From positions 49,400,455 to 49,464,454 of the forward strand of contig JAYGXS010000003.1 in NCBI GenBank assembly GCA_036362985.1: a stretch of 64,000 nucleotides of DNA. The letters run 5' to 3'. A program made the position numbers and the translations under genes. The stretch's first letter is position 1. Every line of letters begins with the position of its first letter. The DNA comes from Ligula intestinalis. Taxonomy: Eukaryota > Platyhelminthes > Cestoda > Diphyllobothriidea > Diphyllobothriidae. The notes under the pieces were generated by a model that saw only the letters and a list, made by a program, of their open reading frames with translations, had not been told where the DNA came from and did no database searches. Below, piece after piece: positions 11,233 through 24,100 of this stretch.

Positions 11233-14216
11233 TCAAGTTTGTGTTTGAAAAATGTCAACACTATCTGAGAGGACCACATCTTCCGGGAGTCCGTTCCACG
11301 CTCCAATGACCCTCTGAGAGAAGGCGTTTCGTCGAACGTCGATACGGGCCGTTTTCCTCTGTAGTTTAAAGGGACGACCCTGAAGATGGTTAGTATGAGC
11401 CAATTCGAAGAAATCATCAAATTCTAGGGCGCAGTCTCGGCCTCTAACAATACGGTAGGTTTGTATGAGGTCCCCGCGGAGCTGCCTATAATTGAGAGGG
11501 AAAAGATCAAGTTCAGTCAGTCTGTCTTCATTAGGCAGATGACCAAAATTCTTGACCATCTTCGTAGCCCTCGCCTGTACTCATTCCAGGTGCAGGTAAT
11601 CCTTCTTGAACCACGGACGCCAGGCCTGCACAGCCTACTCCAAGTGGGACCGAACAAATGCTCGGTAGGTTTTCCTGAAGAGCTCCTTGTGAATGTTGAC
11701 AAATCCCCGCCTAATCGCAAACAGCACCTTGTCGCGCGTTTAGCTGCCTTTACACACTGAATCGATGGTTTAAGTGAGGAATTTATTAGGACACCGAGGT
11801 CCTTTTATTCGTTCACATTTAAAAGCGGGTGCCCATCGAGGAGGAATTGGAAGGAATCGTCCTCCTCATCAGTCCTTCTACTACGGAGTCTTAAAACCAC
11901 ACACTTACTGATGCTGAAGTTTAAGAGCCAACGAGCAGACCGGCAGCTCAGTCGATTGAGACACTCTTGAAGCGCTTTCCTGTCGGCGTAAGACCTGATG
12001 GCTCTCCAAAGTTTGACGTCGTCGGCAAACATGATAGCGCTGCAACCCAGGTCGTTGAAACAGTCGTTGATATAGATAAGGAAGAGCAGTGGCCCTAAGA
12101 CAGAGCCTTGGGGGTTGCCACTCAGCACATATATAGAGTTTGAATTCGAGTCACCGAGGCACACAGTATTCGATCGCCCTGTGAGAAAGTCTGTGATCCA
12201 TGCCAGCAGGTTTCCTCTTATGCCAATTTCTGACAATTATTACATTAGATGCTTATGTGGGACGCTGTCGAATGCCTTCTTGAAGTCAGTATGGATGACG
12301 TCAACCTAACCATCTTCATCCAGTGCGTGAGTCCACTGCTCAGTGGAGAGTAGAAGGCTGGAAAGGTAAGAATGGTTCTTTCTGAAGCCGTGTTGGAGCC
12401 CTGACAGTAGGTTGTTCTCCTCCAAGAACTTCATTTTCGTCTTCTTAATTATCGTTTCCATCACCTTACAGCAAATGCAACTAAGCTGACGGGCCGGTAA
12501 TTGTTGACCTTCGTGCGGGTTCCGCCCTTGTATATCGGGTAAATATTTGCCGTTTTCCATTCGGACGGCAGTTTTCCTAATGCAAATGAAGAACGAAAGA
12601 TATGTGCTAGGGGCTCTGAGAGTTCACTTGCCAATTCTTTCAAGAACTTGGCTGTTATATTTTCTGGACCGGATGACTTTTCTTCTTTGAGGCCCTACAG
12701 CTCCCTCTCAACTACAGATGTTGGAAATATTAGATAATGAAGTGTCGGACAGGCGTTTACAACAGCACTGTTGGCCTTATCAAAATGAAGCTCAGTTTCC
12801 CTAGTGAATACCGAGGCAAAGAACTGGCTTCAGTACTCGGCTTTCTCGTCATTCTCAACGACTTCTGCGCCATCATCATTCTTCAGTACTGCGACAGGAT
12901 CCTTGTTTTTTAACCTACTGTTAATAAAGCGGAACAGAATTTTGGGTCTATCTTTGGCATGTTCGAAGATTCTTGATTCATAGTTTTTCCTTGCCTGGCG
13001 AATTGATTTTTTTTTCTGCATTTCTTTGGCGTCGGAATTCCTCGATGTGTACTGGCGACCCAGTTTTCCTGAATAACTTCCATTTCCTATTCTTCTTCTT
13101 CAGTTGCCTGTTAAAGTCTCTCGTCAACCAGGCAGCACGACTAGTCATCTTGTGTACCTTCACCGGACAAAAGCGCTTAATTAGATCTAATACAACCCTC
13201 TTGAGTGATCTCCAAGGCTCCTCCGGATCCTCTTTCAGCAGGCAGTCCCAATTCACGGACGATAGTGCATTCTTCATTGAATTGAGATCTGCCTTCCACA
13301 TGTTTGGCTGGTCCTCCGTTTTCCTCAGCCATTGAGTATGGAGTGAGTAATCCCACAAAAGTGTCGTATGTTCACTCTTACCGAGCGGAGCACTTGAATG
13401 CACTTCATCTATGTAGGATAAATCTTTCGTAAGAATGAGATCCAAACAAGTATCCCGCTGGTTTTCTCGAAATCTGGTTATGCTCTTAACGTTCTGAGCT
13501 AGAAATAGGTCAAGCGTGAGATCCATTAATTTGGAACTAAAGGAAGTTGACGCCGCCTCAACTGTCAGGTTATTCCATTCAATTGCAGGGGCGTTGAAGT
13601 CACCAACGATGAGAACCTCCTGGTGGCTAGCAGCTTCTTTCACCAGACCAAGGAGTGAGTCGTCGGCTCCGCTCAGAATGTTTGGTGGCCGATAAACGGC
13701 CAGGAATTCAAGGTGCTGTGAATTTGCCTTCTTGATCTTTAACCAGACGGACTCATACTCCAGGGCTAGAGTGTGTTCTCTTTCAACAACATGGATTTCA
13801 GTTCTGACATACACGACAACCCCACCTCCTTGTCGGTTTTGGCGGTCTTTCCGGAAAAGCTGGTATGCTGGAATCGAGATCTCCGAATCTGCGATTTCTG
13901 TTTTTAGCCATGTTTTCGTTATGGAAACTACATCAGGTTTCCGCTCCGAAAGTACTGCCTTGAGTTCATCCATTTTTGAGGGAAGAATTTGGGCATTAGT
14001 GTAAAGAAAGCTCAATTTAGACTAAGTCACCACTTTATGCAGGTGGTTGCCGCTTGCGTGAGATTGCACGCTGGGAGCTGTCGGTGCTAATGGAGACGGA
14101 CTGTTGTCCATCCCGACTAGGCTGTTAGTGTTTTCGGCTTTCTCCAGAGGAGTGACCTCGGGACATGGACGATCTCCCCGTTCAGAATTCGAAGATTGCT
14201 CTCCACGAGTTCGCAT
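11233..14216 (-). pseudogene. LINE A ORF2: EEP endonuclease plus reverse transcriptase, decayed
   Basis: A 345-codon open stretch (14015-12978) holds an exonuclease-endonuclease-phosphatase domain: VVSITKTWL, RQGGGVVVYV, VGDFNAPAIEW and KSEHTTL (usually SDH). The reverse transcriptase follows in pieces: NNYRPVSL (about 12480), LQHGFRKNHS (about 12380), NPQGSVLGPLLFLIYIND (about 12100) and the catalytic MFADDVKLW (about 12020). The C-terminal region IRGDLIQTYRIVRG is at about 11470. At least three frame changes and several stops break it. The family nicks target DNA and copies its own RNA there. Confidence 0.7.
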
Positions 14217-14503
14217 CTTCTGTGGAGTTCTACGTTTAGCAATCTCCCTTTCTCCCGCTCCGCGGAGAAAAATCCCGCTGAAAAAAAATCGTCGGGTGTG
14301 AGTATCTGAGTATTGGTTTCCTGCTTAAAAATAGCTAGACCTCGGCCTCACTCTTCAGAACAACATTTAACGGTCTTGGTTGGCGTTGGTCATCTTTTGA
14401 TTCTGTTATACGGCCCATTTCGGAATGCCTTTAGAACTTCAACTTTCTCCCCACCCTTTAGGAGGACTTTCAGATATTCTTTAAATAACTTCCTGTCCTC
14501 TTC

Positions 14504-15712
14504 TTATCTTGATTTCGGGGCATCGGAAGTACCTTCCGTCATGCCTTTTATGACTATGCAGTTTATACGAATGGTACTCACCTTCCGACTGTCGTCCCCA
14601 TCTGCTTCACTAGGGTTTATTAGGAAAGATTCGCTTTGAGGTTCAGCGCTCATGTTCGTTTTGGCCTGGGAAGGTGCCCTTTTTGTTTGGCTCGTGCTCA
14701 AGCTCGGCCATTTTATATTAGCTCTTGGGCTTATTTGGCCTTTTTTGGGAGCCCTAGATCGCTTCTTCGTTCTCTGAGAAGCCAGTGGGTTGACCGTTTC
14801 CCCTGTCCATGGCAGACTACCAACTCCGTCAAGCACCCTGGCTGCCGGATCATTTTTGTGCGTAGACGCTTCGGCGAGGGATGTTGCTTCTCCGTACGTT
14901 AGGTTTCCTCGCTCAAGTTCACGCATCGCCAGTTTTTCTTAACGAGGAAGAAATAGAGAAAAAAATTTCAGCTCCTCCATCTCCACTCTAAGACTATTAA
15001 ACACCTTCTCAAGTTTCGTAAATTGGTTCAGAAGGGTAAAATAGGATACGGAGCCTTCATCTTTATGAGTTTCATCCCTTAAACTTTGAAGACTTTTAGT
15101 TCGCTTGGCAGGAGGAGATTTCAAAGAACTTTTAGATTTAGTTTCTGTAGTGAGTAAGGGAATTCGGAAACTATTACTCAATCCCGTGATGGCGAAGAGA
15201 GGTAGGCGCTTGACTTCTACGCGAGGGGTCCAGGGTTCAAATCCGGGCAGTGTCGTGACTTGTTTTCCTTGTTGCGATGGTGTCAGGATTTCGAATGCAG
15301 GCACTGGCGAACATTCCTTCCCATCTTCCAAAGCTGTATCGCACATAGTTTTAATTGTTTCTGTCACCATCTTTTCACAACAGACCATTAATGAATCAAA
15401 TAGAAAAGTGGATTGCTTTTTGACTGCTAATAACCGATTTTGATTACTGTCATCCTGTGTCTTCGTGGTGGAGTTGATTAGACGCTCAACTTGGTGTTCG
15501 TAACTTGATTCTACTGAACTCGCGAGACTTCTAGACCTCTTAGCGGGGGGCGATTTTGTCGCATCAATCTTGCGATTTCTGCCCTCGAAATTAGGACTAG
15601 GGCTTTTAGACAAAATTAAATTAGCGTCTACAGTGGACCCCGGTGGTTTGGTGATAACGACTGATACCAGCGAACTACAGGTTTTCGAGTTCGAGTCCCT
15701 TTCACGCCGCAA
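14504..15712 (-). pseudogene. LINE A ORF1 region, with an embedded tRNA-like insert
   Basis: Open stretches 15712-14939 (257 codons) and 14926-14504 (140 codons) are Ser/Lys/Thr-rich and low in hydrophobic residues, as in many LINE ORF1 or linker regions. The first stretch contains KSPPAKRSRSL and, about 140 residues later, KSPPAKRTKSL. This is a duplicated segment flanking foreign sequence that includes a tRNA-like block at 15186-15250. I recognise no zinc knuckle or RRM. Confidence 0.4.
15186..15250 (+). repeat. tRNA-like SINE head inside LINE A ORF1
   Basis: TGGCGAAGAGAGG fits pol III box A (TGGCnnAGTGG). GGTTCAAATCC, about 35 nt later, fits box B (GGTTCGAnnCC) exactly except for the common G-to-A change. 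The tRNA-derived sequence is antisense to the LINE. Confidence 0.5.
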
Positions 15713-18079
15713 ATTTTACAAGTTGATCTACACGTTTATTTTTGGCTCCCAGAGTAGATCAGACTGATGATAAACGATAGTAAAGCTCTATGCAAGATGT
15801 ATAAAGCGTTCAAGTGTATCTAAAAAGGTTATTGAAACGACTCAGCCGTTTGTAGAGAGCTGGAATCCGGGAGAATTGTTGACAGAAGGCGGTGACGGAG
15901 ATGTTGCTCGTTTTGACTAATGTCCTGTCCTGTCTTCTGAGGCTGGAGTTATTGCGAAAGCGAATCCAATAGCTAACAACGAAAGTCCGCCGAGGGCTAG
16001 GTGAACTGAAATCCCGAAAATAATATTTCCCACGGAGGACGAGAAATTTAAACCGCTTCTCAAATTGATATATCAATTAAGGCCCTCGGCTGGTCGGCAA
16101 CGGGTATACTTGAAAGGTAAGGTTTGTTTAAGGCAAACAGTTTTGTAGAGTCAACTGGTATCGATTTGAAAATGAAGGATCTCGCGAATATGCGAAGGCG
16201 TATTATTAAATCCGATTCTTCCGCTATGAGGTTGACGAATGCCCTTCAAAATATGAAGGGCGGTAATATAGCAGAATGCAAGTATCGAACAAATGAGCTT
16301 GAAGCCATGTGCTTCACTACACCACGACTGCAAACCATGTTTGTTCAGTGTGCAAAGGTGGTTCAGATGGACGGCACCTACCGAAATAACCGTCACGGGT
16401 TTCCAGTGTACCCTGTGTGGTTACCGATAAGCATGGTCATGCTGGGTCCGTGTTCTGTGCTTTCATTATAAACGAGACGGCCGAGTCCATAGAATGGGTC
16501 GTTCGTAAATTTAAAGAAATGATGGGCACTGCTACTGCGGAAATACGGATTGTTTTCCTGGATGAAGATGCCAGGCAAATCAAAGCCTGGAAGAATGTCT
16601 TTCCGGAACAGGCGATATCTATTTTTATTTGTTCATTTCATGTTCTGCAGGCCTTTTAACGTAAGGTCCTTAGACTGTTTTCGACGAACATGACGGTTGC
16701 GGTTATGATTTATGTCAAGATGCCTATGGGAACCCAAATTTTTTCAACATTTAGGCTAGCCATGCAGCACATTCAGGATAATTTTTCTGGGTTGTGGCCC
16801 TACATCCAGGAAAATTGGTTAGACTGTGTGTGCTTGTGGGCTCACCATGCCCGAGGTACCGTACTCACGTATGGTGACCACACCACGAATAAGACGGAAA
16901 GTCTAAATGGTGTAATCAGAAATGGTGCAAGCGGTACATGAGCCTCACGGAATGTGTCTGTGAATTGGTAAAGTATGTCGAGGACAAGAACATTGAGTTC
17001 GCAAGGAAAGAGGCTGAGGAATACTGCCATCGCAGGCAGTATAATGATCGCCCAGCACATGTGGCTGCAGTGTGTCAGAGGCTGACGCGTTATGCGTCAG
17101 GTGTGTACCTCAAACATATTGATCGTAACACCCGTGTGACACGTCAGAGTGAGTGGGTGGACTTGTGCAGCTGTCGATTATTTATGAATTGGGAACTGCC
17201 ATGCGTCCATATAACAAATTGCATGGCTGCGAAAAACGTTACAGCCCAGCTCGTCTTAAGGGGCTGTCGGTGGTTGACGAGTAGCGAAGTTGTAGATATC
17301 CCCCAGTGAAATACAAGTCCTGATTTTCAACTGATTACGTCTTTCTATGCGAAAGTCGTCCTAGAGGACAGACGGCCCCATTTAACCGAGTTTTTCAAAC
17401 ATAATGCGGCTATGAGGGCTTTTGACCCTCTTCTTCAGATGATGCTGTGTAGCGACAGCAGGTGCTTCACTAAATTGCTTAACGACTTTAATGCCTATGT
17501 GAGCGCAGTTACTAATGGTACTACGTGGGAATCTGAGGACGACTCGCCGTCGAATCCTCCAAAGGCTCAAGGGGATTTCAGCGGGGGTGGGGTGGTTGCG
17601 CGCTGTGTTATGAGGCCAGTGGGCAATATGTTGTATGCGCACGTTGGGGACGCTAATGACCAGCCCATTTTAGTGCTGTACAATGACAGATTGCTCCCCA
17701 ATCTGAACATGCGCGGTCGATCTCATGTCAGGCCATCCAGACGAACGTCTGCGTCCAAAAGTCGTTCTTCTGTCAGTGCTGCTAACCAGCCTGGTGGATC
17801 GACCTCTGGTCCGCCTATAGGCCGTAGGACTGAGTGGCATAACATATTGGCTTTCAACTTTATTTTTGACTTTGACGTCAAACTTAAAAGTTCGATATTT
17901 AAATTTATTTGTTCTTTTTGCATTTTTCTTTACGTTTGTAAAAATATCATTTGATTCTTCTTTTCTTTGAAAGTAGTATATCACATTTTTGACTTTGTTT
18001 GATTCATTTCCTTCTTTTTTGGAAGGGACGATAATGTGCGCTTTGACATGTCACACTTCGTGCTGACATCACTATATTC

Positions 18080-18955
18080 ACCGTTATTTCGTGCCGCCGT
18101 GCTGATTTCACCATGCTTGCTGAATGGTACATGTTATTGCTGCCATATGTCCGTTTGCACCATTCATGCCAGTGGCTTCACTGACCACTGCCGTGCCTGA
18201 TTCACCATATCTTCTCAGCGACACATGTTGTTCTTGCCGTAGGTATGTCGGCACCATTGACAAAGCCAGTTCTTACTGTGAACGTGGCTTCACCAAGTCT
18301 ACTCATTGACGGACGTCACTAACTCCACATTTGGCTTAGTAGATTCATGGAATGTGTCCCTGAGTAGACATGGTGTAGTAAGCACGGTCCGCTAAGAGTC
18401 AATATTGACCATACTTAGTTACCTACGACGGCCATGGTATGTGTCCATGAGTGCACATGCTGCAGTAAGCATGGTACCACTAACAGTCCATAGTGACCAT
18501 ACTAAGTTACCTACGACGGCCATGGTATGTGTCCATGAGTGCACATGCTGCAGTAAGCATGGTACCACTAACAGTCCATATTGACCGTACTAAGTTGCCT
18601 ACGGCTGTCATGGTATGTATCAGTGAGTGCACATGGTCAAGTAAGCATGGCACCGCTAAAAGTCCACATTGACCGTACTAAGTTACCTACGGCTGTCATG
18701 GTATGTATCAATGAGGGCACATGGTGAAGTAGGCACGGCACCGCTAACAGTCCACATTGACCGTACTAAGATACCTACGGCTGTCATGACATGTGTCCGT
18801 GAGTGCACATGGTGAAGTAAGCACGGCACCTCTAACAGTCCACATTAACCGTACTAACTTACCTACGGCTGTCATGACATGTGTCCGTGATTGCACATGG
18901 TGAAGTAAGCATGGCACCCCTCAGATTTCTCACTGTCCATACTTATTTACATATA
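18080..18955 (+). repeat. 88-bp tandem array with inverted outlying copies
   Basis: From about 18340 to 18955, about seven copies repeat every 88 bp. The anchor CATGGTATGTGTCC or its variants starts at 18346, 18433, 18521, 18609, 18697, 18785 and 18873. Just upstream (18080-18300) there are about two diverged copies in reverse orientation, for example GCCGTGCCTGATTCACCAT and TTGCCGTAGGTATGTCGG. The array begins about 150 bp past the end of the MULE coding relic. It may be a complex MULE or foldback-type terminal region. Confidence 0.65.
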
Positions 18956-20840
18956 TAGTTACGGACACCATTTACATACTGATTTATGCCAGTAAGTATT
19001 GTTAACACCTAACAGTGAGCACTGCCATGGAGACTTCACTTTGTTTAGTCACCAGCACATGCCATTAAGGACATTTGTTTCTTTGTATCACCTTTATCGA
19101 CCGATTTTATTTGCTTTTTTAATGAAATAATCACTAAACGCTTTGGTTGGGTAGTTAGCTCCGCAATAATTTAAAATTTTATGGGTCACCTGGCAAATGC
19201 CCTGAATGGAAACATATGGCATGCTTTGTACAAATTTATTTTTCATAATATCCCTTCACCCACACATCGAATGTCTTAAAGACTCCATAAAGTGCCTAAC
19301 CATTATTTTTTACTTATTTCTATTTATTCTCTACTTCGTTTGTTTTACTTCTTCAAACTTGTTAAGGTTTTGGTTTTTTTGGTTGCGTATTATTCACGCT
19401 GATGCAGCTACTTTGCGCACAAGGTGCATATAGGGTCTGCCCACAATAATAATAAAAGCAACTTATTTCTCTTAGCCCCCTTAATTTCGGTCCAGTAAAA
19501 AAAATTATATTGATTCACTTTGTTGAGAAATATAGATCTGAGCACTCAAGTACCTTATTTTTAACGTCAAATTGAGTTCACTGTCAAGAGAAACCATTTG
19601 AATTGTTATCATTCAAAGGGCATCAGATAATATAAGAACTGGGGATGTGAGTCTTAAGGGTTGAGTTAAATACATTGTCATTCCGGTCAAGTTTGGAATA
19701 TCAATCTGTCAGGGTCCCTTTTTAAACATTCGAGTGTTGGTAACGTAAGAATATCTGCGGGGAGGAATTCCAGTATTTGATAACTTTGACAGAAGAGGAT
19801 AAATTTAGCACATCCAGCCTTGCCTGCCAAGCGCGCATACGCAGTGGATGCCCTCGGAGATTGGTCGGAGTAGAAAATTCAAAAACTTTTTAAGAGAAAA
19901 GCAACGATTCATTTCCTTCATAAAGTGAACGGCTTGTCAAAGATCCTCGCGCATTTTTCTATAATCCAAAAGGAACAGAGAATTGCAGAAGAAAACACCC
20001 TGCCAACAAATGGCCCCCTCATATGCGTGGCTGAATGGGTGATAAGGCCGAGCTGTAGGCCCCTTTACGTTTGGGCATCTGTCACATCCGTACGGCCAAG
20101 GTAGCAATTAAAGTACGGAGGTTTAGCTTTTGGCTGTCAAAATTGCAAAATGCGGCCGGTGCAATACTGCATAATGCATTTTGCTAGAAGTAGCCGATGT
20201 CGCAAAGGATGGTACAAATGCGCACTTTGGGCGTCACCTGTGTGGCTTTCTTTCGGTAGCCCAGCCAGAGGGAGCTATGTGGTTTAAGACTTACTTTAAC
20301 CCTGGCATAGGCCTGCATAGAGTCCACCTAGCCCCTTTCAGTTCCCGGATATATAGGTGACTAGATGGGACTGGTGCCGGCCGGGCAAATATTCGAACGA
20401 TTATCAGCCGCTGCCTCTGTACACAATAAAAAGAACGCACAAGATATATCTGTAAAGCTTTTGCACCTTCTACCGTAGATTCTGAAAACGTCAGAGGTAG
20501 CAGAAAATATTTCCACTCAGTTAGGCCTGGGTATCTCCCATGCTCTGGAGGCTAACACGCGTACGAATATTTTCGAATTCTCTATGTCAGGACGAGGAAA
20601 AACTTATAGTGCGCACTGTTTACGGTCTATTTAATTTGGGTGCATTGGAGTCACTGAAATGATTGTTGAAAACTAACATACAGGCGCCATGCATCCTGGA
20701 ATTGAGATTTGCACTTCGTTATTAACCAAAGATGTTTTCTTAGCTGAAATACTAATTTTTGAAAAATACACACTGAAATAATTCTTAACAGAAAGGTTGG
20801 ATAGAGGAGGGAAGCGTTTGAATAAAATTAGGGAAGGGAT
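18956..20840. other. Intergenic stretch, nothing recognised
   Basis: AT-rich unique-looking sequence with short open frames only. I see no domain, RNA gene or repeat structure here. Confidence 0.45.
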
Positions 20841-20859
20841 AATAAGATAGCCAAGAAAG

Positions 20860-20990
20860 ACGAGGGAGAATGGAATGGTTATTTCTGGCTCATTATTCGT
20901 CATCAGCCAGTCATGCCCAAACCGAAGTGGTGTACCACCCGATGCTGGTAAAGTGATTGCTCCTGTGAAAGACCTAAAGGACGCACATTC
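20860..20990 (-). repeat. tRNA-SINE body, truncated copy
   Basis: On the minus strand it reads GGTACACCACTTCGGT then GACTGGCTGATGACGAATAATGAGCCAGAAATAACCATTCC in pieces. This matches the body of the copy at 42.2-42.4 kb (GCGACTAAAAAGCCAGAAAT-GACCATTCC). The tRNA-like head is missing. Confidence 0.45.
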
Positions 20991-21149
20991 AATCTTTTGC
21001 ACTCCAACGTAAGGAGCTTTAGAATAAATAGCTCATCGCACAGGTTTAGCCACCGAGTGCAAACCAAGTTTCATTGTCTTCACAGTTAGATGGTTCGTGA
21101 AATTAGGCCAAAAGATGAGGTACCAGTCTATGGTTATTCACAGTTAAGC

Positions 21150-24100
21150 ATTCGAGCTGAAGCCAGATGTTATATGCATTACAGAGTCGTGGACCCATCC
21201 AGTAATTTCTGATGCTTTACTCATAATAGACGAGTATGATTTCTACCGTCAAGACCGCCCTAGTAAACGTGGTGGCGGTTGTCTTCTCTATATTAAAGCT
21301 ATTTTTAAGCATTTCCCCTTCAACCTAGATGCTGAATCATTCTCGGGCAATTACTGCTTTGCATCCATTATCCTGTCTCCCCGTCAAAAGGCGATTATTG
21401 GATGCATTTATAGTCCGCCTAACTCATCATCGGAAGATGATGAAAAGCTTTGCGAAATATTTAGGCTGATTTCGGAGTCCGCCTTTGATGCTAAAGTTAT
21501 CGCAGGGGATTTCAACTTTCCCGAAATTGATTGGTCATTGAACTGTTGTCCATCCAGATTTCAGCCCTTCCTAGATACCATCAATTTTTCAAACTGGTCT
21601 CAGTTGGTCTGTTCCCCAACAAGGGATCAGCATATTTAAGATTTAATTTTCACTAATGACATTTTCCCCCTTTTTGTTGACTACAATCAGAACCTCTTCC
21701 CAAGTGACCATACTTTGATCCATTGTTGCCTTCCGCTTGCTTCTACGAAAAAGGCTAGCACCACTCGTACCTACCATGCGTTTGACCTAGCTGATATTAA
21801 TTTAATTAACAACTTTATGGACTCACTAGACTGGCAGGAGCTTTCCTCCACGAACAGTGTAACTATTCTCGGTGACTTAATGACGGCAATTTCAAATAGC
21901 ATTTTGGAATTTGTGCCGATCAAAATTGTTAAGCCTTATACTTCGGACCCCACCGTTCCTCATTTTCTTATGTCTAGACTGAAGAAATCGCAAAGACAGT
22001 TGAAAGACCAGTCTACTAGTTCATTATCGGTGCACCTTAGAATCGCAGAGATTTTCGAATTAGCGTCTAAGATTCGTCTTACACGTGACAAACATAGGGA
22101 ATCTTGCGCACTCAGCGAGTTAAACTCTGCAAAATCGATTGCCCAACTGTTCCGCCGTCGGTCCTCCGCTAAACGAGGTCACGAAATCCCCCCCTTACTG
22201 AATGAAAATAAAAACTTTGTGCAAGATGAGTCTGAGAAGGCTGAACTGTTCAATGCGTTCTTTGCAAAACACCTTACGACGGAATCTGAACCGGTCCCGT
22301 CTTTTCAGCCATGCTCAGTCAATACTATCAGTACCATAGATTTCTCCATAGAAGTAATTCGTAAGCACATTATCCGTCTAAAAAACTCGCACTCCTCGGG
22401 AACTGACGGCCTTCCAAATTCACTTATCAAGAGAGTATTCAGCTTCCCCCGATTGCTAAGTTATCTATTCTCAGCTTATCTTCTAAACGGTTTCTTTCCT
22501 GACTCATGGAAGACATCTATTATTCTTCCAGTCTTCAAGTCAGGATCTCGTTCGGACGTAAATAACTACCGAGGTGTTCATAAAACCCCGGCCCTAGCCA
22601 AACTTCTGGAAAAGATCATTTTTAATCAAATTCTCGATTTTTGTGTAGAAAATAAACTATTAAGTGCCTCACAGCATGGATTTCTACCTGGAAGATCATG
22701 CGAAACCTGCCACTTAGCATTCCTTAACCTGGTTACTTCACTTCGTAATGAACAGCAATCAGTCATCGTGATTTACTTTGACCTTAGTAAAGCTTTTGAC
22801 AAGGTGCCTCATAGGCGCCTTTTAGTGAAACTGGAAGCCCTAGGCATCAGGCCTCCCCTCCTCGATTTCATTGCCTCCTACCTGTCTAACCGCAGCCAGA
22901 AGGTCTTAGTAGGCAATAGCTACTCGATGCCTCAGCCGATAACGAGTGGTGTATTACAAGGCACGGTTTAAGGTCCCCTCCTTTTCATTCTTTACATAAA
23001 TGAAATTTCAACAGTGCTAAATAATTCGGAAAATTTCATTTATGCTGATGACCTTAAGTGTATTTACTCATTTTCTAAGGACACGGCCAGTAGTTGTGTT
23101 GATAAAGTTAACGCAGACTTGCGTACTCTCTCAAGTTGGAGCGCAACATGGCAGATGGAGTTTTGTCCATCAAAATGTAGTTTCTTGAGTTTTGGTCCCG
23201 CAAGGCTTCCTGGACCCATTATCTTCCAAAATAGTCCACTGTTAGAAAGATCTACGATAAAGGATTTGGGTCTTACTTACACGAATAAGCTTGCATTATC
23301 ACCTCATGCAGATCGAATTTCTGCCAAGGCCGCACAGATATGTGGGTTTATATCGCATAACTTTTTCCTTCCAGAAATGAAGTTAAAACTATACCGCATG
23401 TTTGTTCTTCCTATACTAGAATACTGCTGCCCGCTTTTTGGCCTCATGACCCAGCATGACCGTAGTAAGATTGAAAAGGTTCAGCGAGTTTTCACTCGTA
23501 AAATATTTTCTGTTTCTGGGTCTGGTATGTGTTATACAGATAGATGTCAATTAGCAAACATGAAATTTCTTTGGATAAGAAGACTCGAAGCTGGTCTATG
23601 CTTTCTGTTTCGCGTTAACAATAGTCCTAATCTCCAACAAATTAACGCTCTTCTTCCAGTTGACCGACCTTACGCCACTCGTAACTCTTCCATGATAATT
23701 TTACCACCCCATAGCTCCACATCTAACCGTTCTCGCTTTTTTACCTCCAAATATGCTTTTATTTGGAACAACCTTCCTCTCGATATTAGACTGTCTTCTA
23801 CACTGTCGATTTTTAAAGGCAAATTATATAAGCATTTAAATTTAGAGGAAATAAAGTCGTTACTGTCTGTTTCCTTTCCAAACACGCAAGTTGTAGATTT
23901 TGAAAAGGGTCCTCCTGGCATTTGAAGCTCTTCCCAGGATACTAAAATGGTTTCTAAATATGTTAGCATTTCCCTCTGCAGAGTCAAGCATCACTTCCAA
24001 GGGCTGCGAATTCTTCTCCGTTTTTGCAACCTTCGTTGTGGTCTTCGCGATTGGCTCTGGAATCTGGTGGGTCGCAACTCGATGACGTTGCCTTAACTTC

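Larger units (their letters stand above)
11038..16123 (-). mobile_element. CR1-like LINE A, about 5.1 kb, inserted in the MULE
   Basis: It lies antisense to the MULE and separates two parts that are adjacent in protein order. Reading on the minus strand it has an N-terminal/ORF1 region (about 15.7-14.5 kb), then ORF2 with endonuclease and reverse transcriptase, then a 3' end near 11040 carrying AATAAAG and a short AAGTGACTT tandem tail. CR1-clade LINEs typically end in such short repeats rather than poly-A. The same 3' sequence occurs in LINE C at about 29.0-30.05 kb. The boundaries come from the MULE join and are good to about 20 bp. Confidence 0.65.
10140..17954 (+). pseudogene. MULE (Mutator-like) transposase relic, split by a LINE
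   Basis: Four parts lie in order. (1) At 10140-10510, a FAR1/FLYWCH-like N-terminal zinc domain with CDAYFNVSRR...EHNHDF. (2) At 10731-11036, a second such domain with LLHNH...HPKFR, ending GKLLKSL. (3) A 5 kb LINE insertion. (4) From 16124, FKANSFVES...KDLANMRRR, the normal continuation, then the MULE core: VVQMDGTYR (first Asp), IVFLDED (second Asp), CSFHV, TTNKTESLNG (Glu). A SWIM zinc motif (CSCRLF...LPCVH) follows near 17165-17210. The C-terminal tail runs to about 17954. Known MULEs use this DDE core with a SWIM domain after it. There are frame changes near 16417 and 16938, and stops at about 10248, 10372, 16657 and 17307, so it is inactive. Confidence 0.7.

Noticed and set aside
18346..18955. 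CRISPR-like periodicity of the 88-bp array
   Set aside because: The units are contiguous similar repeats without unique spacers, in a eukaryotic transposon context. It is a tandem repeat.
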